Origin: Puffinus mauretanicus
Lineage: Eukaryota > Chordata > Aves > Procellariiformes > Procellariidae
NCBI GenBank assembly: GCA_023333565.1
Contig: JAJKFH010000052.1
Coordinates: forward strand, 744,001-808,000
Reading direction: 5' to 3'
Length of the DNA: 64,000 nucleotides
Shown here one piece after another: positions 34,091 through 47,000 of this stretch (within the stretch, counting starts at the first letter, position 1; every line of letters begins with the position of its first letter). The position numbers and the translations under genes are program-made. The notes beneath the pieces are model-generated. The model was not told the DNA's origin. It did not search any database and was given only the letters and a program-made list of their open reading frames with translations.

Positions 34091-37000
34091 CTGAAAAACC
34101 AAACGCGGGCTTGTCAGCTTCCCTGCGCGAGGCAGGAGATAAGGGCTTATCTTCTTTGGCAAAGCCACGGGCGTGCGGGCTGCCCGTACAATAATATCTT
34201 GAATCTGAGAAAAAACCAAACAGATCACATACAAAGATGATAAAAGTCATCCGAAGAGCCCGTGCCCAGGGCAGGACAGGACCCCTCGCTGCCCCACCGC
34301 GCGCCCGGGCTCTGTCCCTGGGAGCCAGCCGGAGCCCGGCGGCAGGGCTGGGGCGCGATGCGGTGCTGGTGGTGCCGGGCTCTGCCGGACGGCGGAGCGG
34401 GGACAGCAGGGCTGGGTTTCTATGACAACTCATCCCCACGGCGTCCCTCCATCTGGCACCCTCCCTGCCTGGGCAGGATCCGCAGGCAGCCCAGGCCCCG
34501 TGGACGGTGGAGGAGGCTTCCAGCTCGGTGATGCTGGCGTAACACCCAGGGACTCCCCGGCGAGGGTCTGGCAGGGCCCAGCTGAGGGCACCTCCGCCAC
34601 GGGGCACCTGGGGCTGGGCACTGAATCTGGAGGCAGTGAGAAGTGTCGCGAGGACACGAGACCCCGGGGAGCTGGGAGCAGCCCCTGTGCCACGGACCTG
34701 CCACGAAAGCATCACACAAAAGCCCCCCACGCTCGAAAGGGCACAACCTCGGCCCTCCACCAATTATCTGGTAAGAACACCCTGTCCCCTTTACACCAAC
34801 GGCTTCCCAGGCAGACAACCAAGCCGTCACTCGCAGCAGTACTGCCAGATGCTACTCTGGGAGTCAGAAAATCTGAGATTTAATTTAGTTTCCTCTCGTC
34901 CCTGCCAGTTTAGTCCTGCAGAAAGTGGGCCAAAATGTCCAACTGTTTATCTCGCAGTAACGAGGTTTGGTTCCCATGGCAGCCCGCCCTGGGATGGCAC
35001 GGCGCGGCGTGCACAGCAGCCGGGCACCGATGCCCGCCGGGGCCCTCTCCAAAACACGCAGCTCCTGCCAGAGGGTGCACACCCGACCTCCTGCAACGCC
35101 TGCCCTCGCCGCCAGCCCCACCGCCTCGGCTCCTGCCCTCCCGCCCACGCTGCCCTCCTCTGCCGAGTCCCAGCTCTCACAACAGCCCGCGACAACCACA
35201 TGCTGGCCATGGGGAGGCTCGGGTGCCTGCAGCCCCTCCTCGGCAGGACCACGCGCCGTGGGGATGCAGCGGGGATGCAGCGGGGATGCTGTGGGCACTG
35301 CAGGCAAGTTTTCTACAAGATCGTTGGTGCAGCAGCAAGTGCAAAACCCCACCGCTGCCTGCGCGAGCAAAGGAGCGGCTGTTGGGCTGCGTCCCTGCTA
35401 AGGAGAGACAGAACTGGAGCTTGAGAAGGGCTGGCTCCTGCTCCTCCTGCCTGTATGCACTGCTGCTCTTGCTAATAGGCTTCTGCTCCTGATGAAACTT
35501 GACTCCATCTCTTGAAACACATAAATGTACATATGTTTACACACACGCATATACACATGCGTCTAGATAAGCTTTTAGGAGAAAGTCCTCTGCACGCTGC
35601 GGGTTGCAGGAAGGCACTGCAGGCTCCCGCCCGTCCGCAGACCCACGCTGCAGGATCCCAGCCTGCCCTTCGCAGCGCCATGGCCCAGACCGGGGATTTG
35701 GCATCTCTCCCTGCGGCTGCAGGACTGGCTTCACGGCAGAGCAGTGGAGAGCAGCCAGAGCCAGCGGCGCCTCAGAGCCCGTGTCCCTGCAGCCGGCACG
35801 ATTAGATTTGGATGGAGGAGGCTGCCAGCTCTCAGCCTGTGCGGATAATGTACTGCACGTGTGGAGACAGGAGAAGCAGGGAGCTGCAGCGCCTGTGACC
35901 AAGGGAAGGCAGGGACCAACAGGACGCAGGTCAATAGTTCTCGTTAGTCAACAGTCAAGGAACAAGAATTAATGGACTTCAGTTGTCGCCAGGGGAACAT
36001 CGGCTGGATGTCGGGGGAAATTCAGGGCTGGAGTTCAAGCCCATCAATCTGTCCTGGAGGCGTAAGACCAGCCCAGGCAGGACACGGGGGGGTCAGCATG
36101 GCGCGGGGCAGGATGATGCACCGCCATACCGGGCAGCACCGCAGCCGAGACCGGCCACCGGCACGCGGGGACCCGGCTCACAGACCCCTGGGACCCAGCC
36201 GGCCAAATCCTCTGGTACTTGTAATTAATTGCTGATTGCACTTCTCGGAGCCCAGGGCGGCACAGGCGTGCGGGCAGCGGGGTCCTGCCGCCAGGGCTTA
36301 TTTCCCTTGGACTGGGACGATCCTGCCGGGCTCCTCCCGAGGCACGGGCAGCTGCAGGCAGGGGGAAGGTGGACTTTTTGGCCTCCAGGCTGCAAGGCAA
36401 TGGGGTGGGAGGAGCGGAGCGGAGAGCTGCCCCGTGGCTGCGAGGGGTGAAGGCAAAGCGGGACCGGCAGCACCCGTCCCCGTCCCCATCGCAGCCGCAG
36501 GGCACCAAGGGCTGCAGTACCGCCCGGGCTGTGCCAGCAACGCAACCGCAACCGGAGTCACTGGGGGAAATACCCAGCGGTTTGTGTCCAAACGTGAATC
36601 CGGACCAAGGATTGACATTTTACATTACATTAAACCAATATATGTCTTTTTTTCTCTCTATTTTTTAAATCAGAGCACGTCAAATTTGCCTTACGTTATT
36701 CCATCTCATTTAAGCTCTTAGCATCTTCCAGTTTTTCAATGCAAGAAGTGAATTAAAACAATGTGGGACTGTGTATGGGCGATAGCAGAATTCATATCCT
36801 GCCCACCCGTATTGTTTATCGAGCTCCTTCCCTTTCTCCTCTCCACAAACTCACCGTGACTCCACTGCTGAAAAAACACCGAGGATGACAGATTTTTACT
36901 GTTTGCTCTTTGACTTTCTAGGACACTAAAGCACAGCTTGATCTGGAGCAAACCACTCATCCTTTGCTCTCCTTGCTTTGAACCCTGGGCTCTGCCTGAT

Positions 37001-40000
37001 TGCACTAATCTGCACAGTGGCCTCAAAGGCATAAAATGTATCAGACTTTGCAAAGATTAAAGTTACAGAGATGCACACAAATAATTTGATTTGATCTGGG
37101 ATTTGTAACAGGTTGCCATAGCATCATATTCGAAGTATTATAAAATCACTCACACAACTTAACAACGTGTTCCTCTGTCACATGCTGATTGCTTCTTTGG
37201 GGCCAAACTGCTGGAACTGCTCCTGCAATTCGGGGAAAGCAAAACAAACCCTTTCACCAGCCACCGCTTGTAATTAGCCTCCGTGCACTGGAAATACGTT
37301 ACGTTAAACTGCAACCACTGACTCGGATGATTCAGTCTGCCGTCAGCTACGGGGTCAAGGGCCATCAGCCTAATTCCCGAACAGATTACCCTCATGGGAT
37401 GATAAATGAACCATGAGGAAGATTAGCACGTCTTTATCTATGCTCCGGCATGCTGGCACAGGGAAGCAACCCCCGGGGATCTCCCTGAAGACGACGCCAG
37501 AGCCAGCGGGTGCTCACGGCAGCCCCACGCCGTGACCCGGTCCCGGCTGGTGCCGGGGGTGCAAGTGTCTGCAGAGCCCGAACCACAGCAAAGGTCCCAG
37601 CCGTTCACGCCAGCAAGGACCGAGGCTCTGCAGCTCCCCGTGGTGCCAGCATCCAGCTCCCACAGCGGGGGCCCTAGGAAGCGGCCCCAGGACATTCAGC
37701 CCCCCCGGGGGTTTCCCTGCAAAGCTGGAGACCGGCCGGCCAGGGGATGCCGGTGGCCCGCAGCATGCGAGCATCACTGCCGCCGCTGCGCAGCAGGACG
37801 GCCTCCCTCACCCCGCGGGGGCCGGGACCCTCCCGTGGCAGGGTCCCCAGCGCGCTCTGCCTTCCCGAAAGGCTCGTGGCTCTTCCACTGAGTCCTGCGC
37901 CAGGATGGCGCAGCGCGAGAGGAAAACACGTCTCCTGCCTGAGCAGCCTGACTGCAGACACGACGCAAGAGGGCAATTAGGAAGCAGGGGAGAGGACAGG
38001 GTGGGGAAGGACAGCAGGAAGAGCATGATGAGCTTAAGCCTGGCCTTGGCACAGCATGGCTCCAATAAATGGCCTCTGCAAGCACTCCCACTCGCCTCTC
38101 CCTGGCACCACGGGAGTCGTGTGGCTCGAGAATCGATAACATATCCAAAGGTTATGGTGCTGCGCTCGCTCCCCAGAGGCAGCACCCAGCGCCCGGCAGG
38201 CAGCCGGGTGCTTCGCCCGGTCCCCACACCCCTAAGCCCACCCTCGCCGCGGCTGGGCATCAGTGCACGGGATGGACAAGAGCATCCTCCGGAGCTGCAC
38301 CGCTGCACAGCTGGACACCGGCCTTCCCGGAAGACAACACGGGCATCGTTTTTGTAATTGCATTTCTTCGTTTTTCTCATTAGGCAAATTAAGAAGGAAA
38401 AGAAAGAATTAGAATCCTACATACTTAGTAAATCTAATTAAGGAAATACCTTAATGCAGTTACGCAGGCCCAATTGCAGGGTTTCCTAACGGAGACGGTG
38501 AGATCAGCCCTCCCATCCCGGCACAGGTCCCGTGTTCCCCCTAAGGCCGGGGCTGCAGCCGTGGGGCTGTGCTGGGGGGGGACCCCGCTGCCACCAGCCC
38601 CCACCAGGAAGGCACAGCCTATGCAGCCAGGGCTGCTCCTCCTGCATGTCCCAAAGGGGGATTTTTGCCCCCATTTTGAGTGCATGGGCGCTGAGTTTGT
38701 AACGCTGGTGAGTTCCCAACACAGTGAGGGCAGGTGAAGTCTTTTGTCTTTAGAGCATTCTTGATCGCATCCCAAAAGCGCCTACAAATTCATATCCTGA
38801 ATTTGGTAAACCCTGCCAACATACTGAAATTGTGATTAAAAAGTCCCGTTCAGTACAGAGCCTGGACCCCTGGAACCCCCTGAGCTTTCCCAGCCGGAAC
38901 CTTGCCTCCGGGTGCACATTTCCCTCCTGCTTTCTCAGTCTAAAGCCTAATGAAGAACTTCCAATGCATCCCACCTTCTTGTTTTGTTCATCTGATTTAC
39001 CAGACAGGCTCTAAATTGACACAGTATGTTCATATAAATTACACATGGGAAGGGGAGATGTCAACATATTATCTGACACAGCAAAGTGTTTCGCACTAAG
39101 TGGTTAGCTCTACCTTTTGCTACACTGTGTAAATCAAACACAGAGCATTGCAGGTTAGGTTTATACCTATGCTTAATTCTGCAGATAAAACCTGGCCTAA
39201 GGATAAAACTCTTGCAGCAACAAGTTCAGCCTGTCTAGATGCTGTATCCTTGAGAAGGACAGCAAAGATTATCCTGTAAATTAACAGCTTCTATTTTTGG
39301 AGCCATCATTTTTTTGTCCTTGATGGGCATCACCTTGCCAGCTGCTCCCTTTTTAGTTTATTTAATATTCAGTGCCCAGTGTCTTAATTTTTCACAGGGG
39401 ACTGTGCTTCTGTATTGCTTCTCATCCTCACACCGCCCCGGGGTTAAGCCCCCGTCACGGGGCCGGTGGTGGGAGCAGAGCCCAGGCTGCTCGCCCTCCC
39501 TCCGCAGGAGCCTGCTCTCCATCCCCGCTCCCCGCAGGCAGGTCCTGCTCGGTTGGGACCGAGCCTCCGACACCCAGCTCCCGGCACACCGGTGAGCGCC
39601 TGCTGACACCCCAGGCACGGAGGCGGCCAGGAGCCCTCGGCCGGCTGCTCATAAGTTGCAAAAAAACCAACCCAAAAATTTTTTTTTTTTTTTGCAACAG
39701 AGACAAGGGCACCGTGCTGAGATTTTACACCTGGAAATCTGCAGTGATTGCCTGAACGAGGCACCTTACTCTGACTTTGAGTAGCTCTCCATCCAATCCC
39801 AGGGACTCCAGGCAGGCAAAATCTCGCTGCATCATCACTCATCCCAGGGAGGACGTCTGCAGAGGACACGCACTGCTGCAGGGCTCCCACTGACTTCAGA
39901 CAGCCCTGGGGCTCCACAGCCACCCCGGACCCGGGTTTCATCCTCCCGGCCACGTGCACCCAGCGCTGCGAAGCTGCCGGTGCTCCAATGCTTAAACAGG

Positions 40001-43000
40001 CGCAGGGCAGAGCCCCGCCGTGGAACAACCTCCCTGATAAACTGATTTGCTTTGTTATGTCCTGGGGTCAGGCTGGCCCTACCCTGAAGCGTTACCTTCT
40101 TGCATTGAAGCCTGAGAGTCAGCAAAGAAAAAGCGCAGCATTTTCTGGTCTAGATTTCTTGCAATAAATTGCGTATTTGCAAATTGCCAGCCTGCACCTG
40201 TGTGTGCACACAGTCTCCCCGACTGCACAGCTCCCACAAGCGGGAACCAAAGCCCTGCTCAGAGCAAGGTGACATTTAACTGCCAATGAGTTTAGCTTTA
40301 ATTACTTCTCTGCACCGAGAATATTGTTGAGAATAGTTCGGAGCATCCCGCGCTCGTGCGGGCAGTGCTGCCTGTGCTGGTTGTGTGGGTCACTGCTGCG
40401 CCACGCATTGCCCGTCCTGCTCAGGGGGACGGCAAGGAGCTGGCCCCTGCTTTACCTGCACCTCTACAGACTCTGGGTTCTTTCCAACTGGCCAAGGACT
40501 TCCCGCTTGGTCTGGCTAGGAAAGTAAGGCTCAATATGCAAACAATGGTGGAAAGAGATTTTTATCATTTACAAACTATGTTGTCTGATCTCACTTGCAG
40601 GAGTAGAGGGAAAGCGGTGATTTCTCACAGCATTTGGGTAAACCAGCCAAGGCACTCCGGACCTTTTAAAACCAGAAGGCCCGTCTGATCCGATTCCTGA
40701 CAAACACGAGCCAGCAAGCCTTGGGCAGCCGCTTCTGAGCTGATTCAATAATTTGCAAATTACAGAGAACAACTCCCAGAAACCAGTGTCTCCAACTGCA
40801 GGCAGAACCGACGCCAAAGGGCGAAGGGATGCTGTCCCCGCCTGGGCATCCGCACTAGGGGCGGGAGGTGGAGCGGGAGGGGAGAGCCCCAAAATGCGCG
40901 GGATGCTGCTCTGGTGAACGTCCCACTGAAACAAACGGGCATTAAAACTGCCTTCAGCAGTACAAAGATTTCACTCAATGGCTCTGGGAGACAGACTACC
41001 CGTGAGTAGCCCTCGCTGAACTAAACAGTAAATTAACAGCAGCAATAAAATTCATTTGCCTTATTCCCAGTTGCCTACATCATAGCTGAAACCGGTAAGT
41101 GAACGGAGGGGTGCACCCACACCAGGGCACCCACCCACTGGCTTTACCCCATAGCATCCCCTGGCTTGCACGTGGGACATTCAGGAAAATCGATTTAGAC
41201 AAAAATACCTGGTTCCAAATCCTAGGTTTCTGGAATGGGACCGGAGCCAGGAGGAGCCCCGAGCCCACGGCAGCAGCGGCCCCCCCAGGCCCCAGCTGCT
41301 GGTGCACGCTACTGTTGCACCCCTCCAGCTCAAGTGCGCAGGACAGGCACAGACAGATGGATTGCGGGCGGAGGGAGCAAGGTAAGCATCACCCCGGCTC
41401 TGCGAGGGGAGCTTGGTGAAGTCGATTTGTTGTGCTGCACTTTGCTGGGTTGCTAACAAGAGAGGGACAAGGGCCACCAGGGACTCTGCAGCTGCCACCA
41501 ATCCTGCCAGGCTTGTATATGGCTCATGTAAAGCAAAATTCAATTGCAAATGCAGAACAAAGACCAAATGTAGGAGGAAAAAAAGAAAATAGGAGCAGGT
41601 GGAGGAACAGAGTCCCTTTTGACGATGGCGCTAGCAGCCCCTTCCATCTCCTGCAGATTATGTCACTTTGATCGCCCTGGCAGCTTGCATAAGATGAAGC
41701 AGCCACCGTAAAGCACTGCTTGAATTCTTGCAATCACTCCCATGAAGGCTCCTCAGGAAAAAACTCCTCAGGGTCTTGTTCTCCCCTTGAGATGTCTGTG
41801 ACTCTCATTGTCCTCAGTAAACCCTGCAGCAAGAACTACACTGAGAGGGTTTGCGCTCAACATGATGGTGAGGAAAACATTTTTTAAAAAAACCCAGACT
41901 TGCACATCACCGGCCAGATTTCTGTGAGAGTTCAGAGCCAGATTTTTTCTCAGCCCTCAAGTGTCATGCTGAGCTCATTCATAGAAATCTGGTACCTAGG
42001 GGGAAGACAACTCTTTGGGAAACGTCTTGCTCGGCGTGACTGGTAAAGCACTCTCTTCTTTCCCTGCCATGTTTTGAGGCACACACGGGATGGCCAACGA
42101 GTTTCAGCAGGGATGATGTTTGGAGGAGCATTCGGGCCCCCATCGGCGGCACAGACCTCCCCAGCACTCGAACGCTCCCTACACGCAGCACGTGAGAGCG
42201 GGAGAGGAGGCTCCGGACCACGGAGCACCGGGGGGCCACTGGGGCCCCAGCCGCCCCCAAGCCAGCCAGCCCCTCCTAAACATGCTGGCCCGTAGCTGGA
42301 GCCCACGGCCCATGGGCAGAGCTATGGCAGGGACGGGCCTGGGCTAAACCAGCCAAAACCCAAGGGGCAACAGCAGGAACGGGAATGGCCAAGCCCGCCG
42401 GGGCACCCCAACACAGCCCCTGCACCCCGCATCCCATCCGGGGGCAGGGGAGGACAGGGGTCACAGCCGTGGCATGGCTCAGCTCAGGTGAGCATCCATC
42501 TCTGCTGTTTTCTCAGGACCATCAGGACCTGCGGGTTGGTTTTTTCCAACTGTTCAGTTTTGATGATCTACCTAAAACCCCAGCAAAGGAGAAGAAAATA
42601 TCCCAGAACAACAACAGCAACACATGAACTACACGGGAAGGCCACCGTTAAGTCATAAAAGCATCACTAGAATCCTGCTCTCAAGGGCGCCTGTTGTCCA
42701 AAGCAAAAACAAAAAAATGGAGTAAGGACCCTGTGACCCAAAACTGTGAGTGGGGGAAGAGCTAAAGCTTCATCTCCAATCGTCTTACTCTGATTTTTCA
42801 GGCTCACAACTTGGGGGGCAGGGGAATACTTTACAATAAAGATTCCAAATAACGAATTCTTCATTCACACGGTTTTGGTACAAAATCACAAATTGAACAA
42901 AAAAAAAACCCCAAAAAAACTCCCCCAAAAAACCTCAATCCGCAGCAGTGCCCACGTTGCTTCCACCCCGAACCAGAGGTGTGCACACCGCCAAGGTTTG

Positions 43001-43684
43001 GATGCATATTTCTTACTATTTTTAACAGCAAAGTTGCCAGAGCAGCACAGTCCTGGAGGAGAGAGAACTCCCTGACCGAGGACACGCAGCATAAATCAGA
43101 GCAGGGTAAATCTTTGAAGCAAACAGCAACTCCTCTTAATGAGCAGGGGGAAAGCGGAGCTGTGCAGAGCAGATGCCAGCTAACACAATATTGCAAACAG
43201 GCTATTTCCTCAAAACACAAAGTTGAACATAAAGTACAATCCGTGGCTTAGTCAATGAAAGATGAAACCATTTGTCAGCTGTTCCCAGTGAAGAGACAAA
43301 GCTGTTGAGCTGAGTTAAAGCAGTTCTGCGAACACAGCGATCCCTGAAAGAGAACGGTCCTTCTTGGTCTTCTACAGCAGAAGAGGCGGGTGTCGGGGTT
43401 AACCCACCTTGGAAAGGCTGACGCGCGACCCCTGCACGTACGTGCATACACCCCGCGAGCGGGTCGCGGCTGCCCCGTGCCTGTCCTCCGGCTCTGGGGC
43501 AGCACTGCCGGCTCCCACGCGCACACCGGCTCCATCCGAGCAACAGCCACCGCGGACGCCCCAACGCTCCCGCCGGCTCGCCCGGGGCCCCGCTGCCCGG
43601 CCCGGCCCCGCAGCTGCCGGGCGGCAGCGAGGGCTCCGCTCGGCCGCCCGTGGCGAGCGCGCAGCGGGGCACGCTGCGCCGTAC
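34091..43684 (-). other. RAP1GAP2: RAP1GAP2 intron 1 (9.6 kb)
   Basis: No further exon matching the family is visible, including the human first exon MFGRKRSVSF. Contents: a three-copy GGGGATGCAGC repeat (35260-35290), a CA/TA-rich patch (35520-35565), AT-rich stretches at 36600-37420 and 39000-39400, a 15-base T tract (39679-39693) and A-rich runs (42897-42932). Open frames of up to about 260 codons are on either strand without splice support. Confidence 0.7.
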
Positions 43685-43788
43685 CTTTTCTCCTTGCTCC
43701 TGCGGGACCGGTGCAGCAGCCCGATCAGCACCACGGCCGCGCGGATCCCCGCCCGCCGGGAGTGCATCCTGCCGCCCGGCCGGGACAT
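43685..43788 (-). CDS. RAP1GAP2: RAP1GAP2 exon 1, alternative N-terminus (residues 1-34 plus 2 nt)
   Basis: A minus-strand ATG at 43788 opens a frame reading MSRPGGRMHSRRAG, then a hydrophobic AAVVLIGLL, then a basic RSRRSKEK, and meets a good donor (AAAAG|GTACGG). It ends with two bases of a codon; exon 2 begins with the single base needed to finish it, giving RKQELLN, so the splice is in frame. The ATG has G at -3, and a second in-frame ATG (residue 8) has A at -3. The exon lies in a CpG-rich block. It differs from the human N-terminus I know (MFGRKRSVSF), which carries the Ser7/Ser9 14-3-3 site; no such exon is visible in the window. The coding call is inferred from phase, frame and context, and the exon could be alternative. 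The 5' UTR would lie at higher coordinates. Confidence 0.68.
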
Positions 43789-43969
43789 CGCCGCTGCCGG
43801 CGCCGCCGACCGAGCTCCGGCCCTCGCCGCGGCACCTGCGGGGGCGGCGGCGCGTCCGCGCCCGCCTCCGCGCCCGCGCCGCCCTGCGCGCTCCCCGCCG
43901 CCGCCGCGCGGGGCTGCTCTGCGCGGGGCCGCTCTGCGCGGGGCCGGCAGCGGCCATGTGCGCGGGGAG

Positions 43970-44072
43970 AGCGGGCCGGGGAGAGCCGGGCCGGGCAGGG
44001 CCGGGCCGGGCCGGGCCGGGCAGGGGAGAGCCCGCCCGGGCCGGGCCGGGCCGGGCAGGGGAGAGCCCGGCC
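43970..44072. repeat. (GGGCC)-type GC-rich tandem repeat
   Basis: Repeated GCCGG/GGGCC units with GGGGAGAGCC interruptions, on the plus strand many GGG runs with spacers of one to four bases. Such sequence can form G-quadruplexes on the plus strand and lies just upstream of exon 1, where polymerase starts. Low-complexity open frames across it are not genes. Confidence 0.8.
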
Positions 44073-47000
44073 GAGTGAGCCCCGCGGGAAGCGGCTGCGG
44101 AACGGCGACCGCTATCCTTTCCTCCTTCTTCCCCCCAAGGCTGTCGCCCCCCCGCCGCAGACGGGGCGAGCTGGGTTCTGAGCACGTTAAATGAACAGGG
44201 ACCTAATTTTCTGTGGCGGAGCCCCGGTGCCACGACTGAGGCTGCGTTACCTCGATGCCGAGGTTTTCATGAAAACAGCCTGCACCGTCACCCACATACC
44301 AGGTTCTCTGAAGGGGTGAAGTTACATTACAGCCCTTTTAAAATCTGAACAGAGGAAAGGATTTGTTACTGCCTTGCAAACGTTTCTTCCTGCCTTTTTC
44401 AGAATTAGCAAACCTTCCCCACACGGGACAGCTCTGAGCTGGGCCAAGCCAGGCGGCCGCTGTGCTTGTCCCAGGGATGAACATCCCTCCTGCTGCAGAG
44501 CTGCACGGAGCCAGGTCTGGGAGCAGCGTGACAGCATGAGCCCTCCAGCTTGTCTCTTACACGGGGGAGCTGGCACAGAGCTTGTTCCATATATATATAT
44601 ATATTTTTATTAAGTAAACTGTAAATGATCTACTTCACAACCTCAGCACCTTTCCCTGGAAGTCTTTGTTGCCATGGTGATAAAACACCCGGGTCTCTCT
44701 GCCCCCCCCCCCCTCCCATCTCACCTTCCTCCTCTGCGAGTTTAATTTTCACGGGAATTAGACACAGGACTAGCTACAGCATTTTGAGCATGTTCCTCAC
44801 TACAGGGATGAAAACACAGTCCATGCTGTAGGCATGTATGAGAACACACAGGCCAAACTCCAGCCCTCCACAGGACTGAAATGTCGGCATCTGCCCAAAA
44901 CCCACCAGTGCTCCGCATCTTCGCAGCCAGCCTCAGAGTCGTACTAATCCTACTGCATCGTCTGGTCAAGCCCATGAAAGCGTTTCCCCAGGTGTGCTCT
45001 AACCAGCCTGGCCTTAGAGCAGGGAGAGCACAACCCCCCACTGGCAGCGGGGTGCAGGACCCCGCTCGCAGCGGCTGCTCGGCAAATTGTCACAGCCGAC
45101 AGGTCAGGGCTTTTGGGGGGACCCTGCTGCAAACAGGCAGCCTGGCAGGGTGGCACACATGGGCTGCAGGGCCGACCACGGCCACCCCACCACCAGCACC
45201 CCACCCAAGCGGGACCCCCCCCGCAGCAGCTCCTGGGGAAAGATGGGGAGAATTGCCCTGCGTTCCTCGCCCACTGGGAAGACTATCACGCGCGGTGCAA
45301 CGGCCCAGCAGTCTCGACAGGCCATGGAGCATGAGCTGCCTGGAAACCCCCTGGCCAGGGCAGTCAATCATTAACAGCGCGTGGGGCTCTCCTGGCAAAG
45401 TCCATAATAAATGTGTTTGCTCGGAAGCAAACAGCTCGCAAAGGCCACAGACCACATCTGGCACGGAGCAGCCGCTCTCGCTGCCTCCTCCTGCCTGCCG
45501 CCCCCCTGCCTGCCATGCTTAAGGTGATCAACATAACCTTAGCTCTGGCCTTTTCTATCTAAATGTTTCAGCACAATCTCTAATCAGATGTATTCTTTAA
45601 ATTCAACAAAAAAACCCATCATCGGTGTAATCTCTTTACGCATTCTACTCTAAGTCAGTTAAAAATACGTGCAATGTTATTTTTGTCAACATGCCACATT
45701 AATTCACCCCAGAAGAACCTGATGGCAGTTCAGCCGTCACCACACCATTCATATTCACCTACACAGCACACGTGTAGCTCTTCAAAAAGTCAAGATCTAA
45801 ACTTAAATCCAAGATTAATATTTTCGTATTTCAACAGATCTCGATGGGTCCCTGGGAAGGCTGAAGCAGCAGAAGGGTCTCTCCAGCACAGTAATTCCAG
45901 CAGACAAGTGTCAAGGTCCCCACCTCCCCACAAGGAAAAGCACATCAGATGATGCCAAACCGTGTGTGGTGGGTGAGAGAACGCAAGCGGGTAAGAGGAA
46001 AGAATTCCGTTAAGCCTGGGTGCTACTTTCATCCTCACTGGCAGGGAAGAGCGCTTAACTCACACTGTGAAGCCTTTTAATAAACTTTTTGTTGGACCAA
46101 CAAATCCCTTTGTTCTTGCAGAAAATACCTGGCTGCTTCCTTTCAAGCAGAAATCATCAGTCTGACAAATTTCTCAGGCATAGCAAAAAAAAAAAAAGAA
46201 AAGAAATTAGAACCCATTTCCATGCCAAATTATATCAATTCTCCAGCACCTCATTAGCTTCCAGTTAATGGAGGGGGAGGGGTTTTAATTTTAAACCTTT
46301 TACCTCTCGCATTAAACAGGCAGCTTCGAATTTCATTGAATCTCTCTCTCTCTGGAGACGGTTTTCCACCGTCTCTCTTCCCCTTTTCCAGACAAGTTAA
46401 GTATTAATCTCCTCTTGTTTTATGCTGAAGTGGCTTTGTATTGATTTTTAAAGATGTTCAATTCTCTCATATTTGGAAATAGAGAATCACTTTAAGCAGA
46501 CACACTCAGCCGTATTTTCTTCTCCACCCAAATACAGCAAACAAGCCCGCGCTGTAATCAATTTCTTCTGGACTTTGTTACAGCTGATTTGCAATTTATA
46601 GGACGAGGGCAAGATAACAAATGGTGAGGGGCTGGATGAGGGCTGGCGGGGCAGGAGCTCAGTACCCGGGTTGCAGCCATGCCGTGCCATGCTGTGCCAT
46701 GCCACACGCCTACCTCCTCTCTCGCACAGAGAAAGGGTTGCGAGGGAAACACCGGAGCCCCCTTTGCTCCCCCCACCCCAGCACAAACAAGCTCCTATCT
46801 GGTGATGGCAACATCTTCCTAGGAGGCCATGGGTTTTGCTGGGAGGTCTGGATGCTCAGCCACTGGACACAGAGGTGAAGGGCCACCAGGGACCTCCTGC
46901 TCCCGAGGACATCCCTTGTGGCTGCGACGGTCCCTGAAGAAGCTGCCCTATATTTCTTATGTTCTGCTATCTGATAAAAGGCACCAGGACAGACTGGGGC

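Larger units (their letters stand above)
8728..43788 (-). other. RAP1GAP2: RAP1GAP2 gene, coding span (23 exons)
   Basis: Twenty-three minus-strand exons with GT donors and AG acceptors join in phase to give a predicted 738-residue protein. It is a Rap1 GTPase-activating protein: it speeds GTP hydrolysis on Rap1 in the cytosol and at membranes and so turns off Rap-driven adhesion and secretion; in mammals it is described in platelets and neurons. Identity as RAP1GAP2 rather than RAP1GAP comes from the acidic ICEEEEENLSP insert, FCDDASGLKFNPVLYPK, SPIKRRSGLFPRLHTG and the C-terminal SPRSNLKFRFDKLSH, all matching the RAP1GAP2 family as I remember it. Layout: new N-terminus (1-35), Pro-rich linker (36-63), GoLoco-like remnant (64-90), dimerisation plus catalytic region (about 100-470), Ser-rich tail (470-738). 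Order and phase are seen; transcript use of each exon is inferred. Confidence 0.96.
43540..44180. promoter_or_regulatory. CpG-rich block: probable RAP1GAP2 promoter over exon 1
   Basis: Dense CpG and GC surround and precede exon 1 on the gene strand, falling off sharply after about 44180. No TATA box is visible near the start, as is usual for CpG-island promoters. Upstream (43970-44070) is a run of GGGCC/GGGCA units. Transcription start is inferred to lie between 43790 and 44150. Confidence 0.65.

Noticed and set aside
43202..44233. A 343-codon minus-strand frame over the promoter block
   Set aside because: Composition is Ala/Arg/Gly/Pro from GC repeats, in a different frame from the exon 1 coding sequence, with no family resemblance.
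44881..45522. A 213-codon plus-strand frame
   Set aside because: No domain, no conserved motif, ends in Pro/Cys-rich low complexity.
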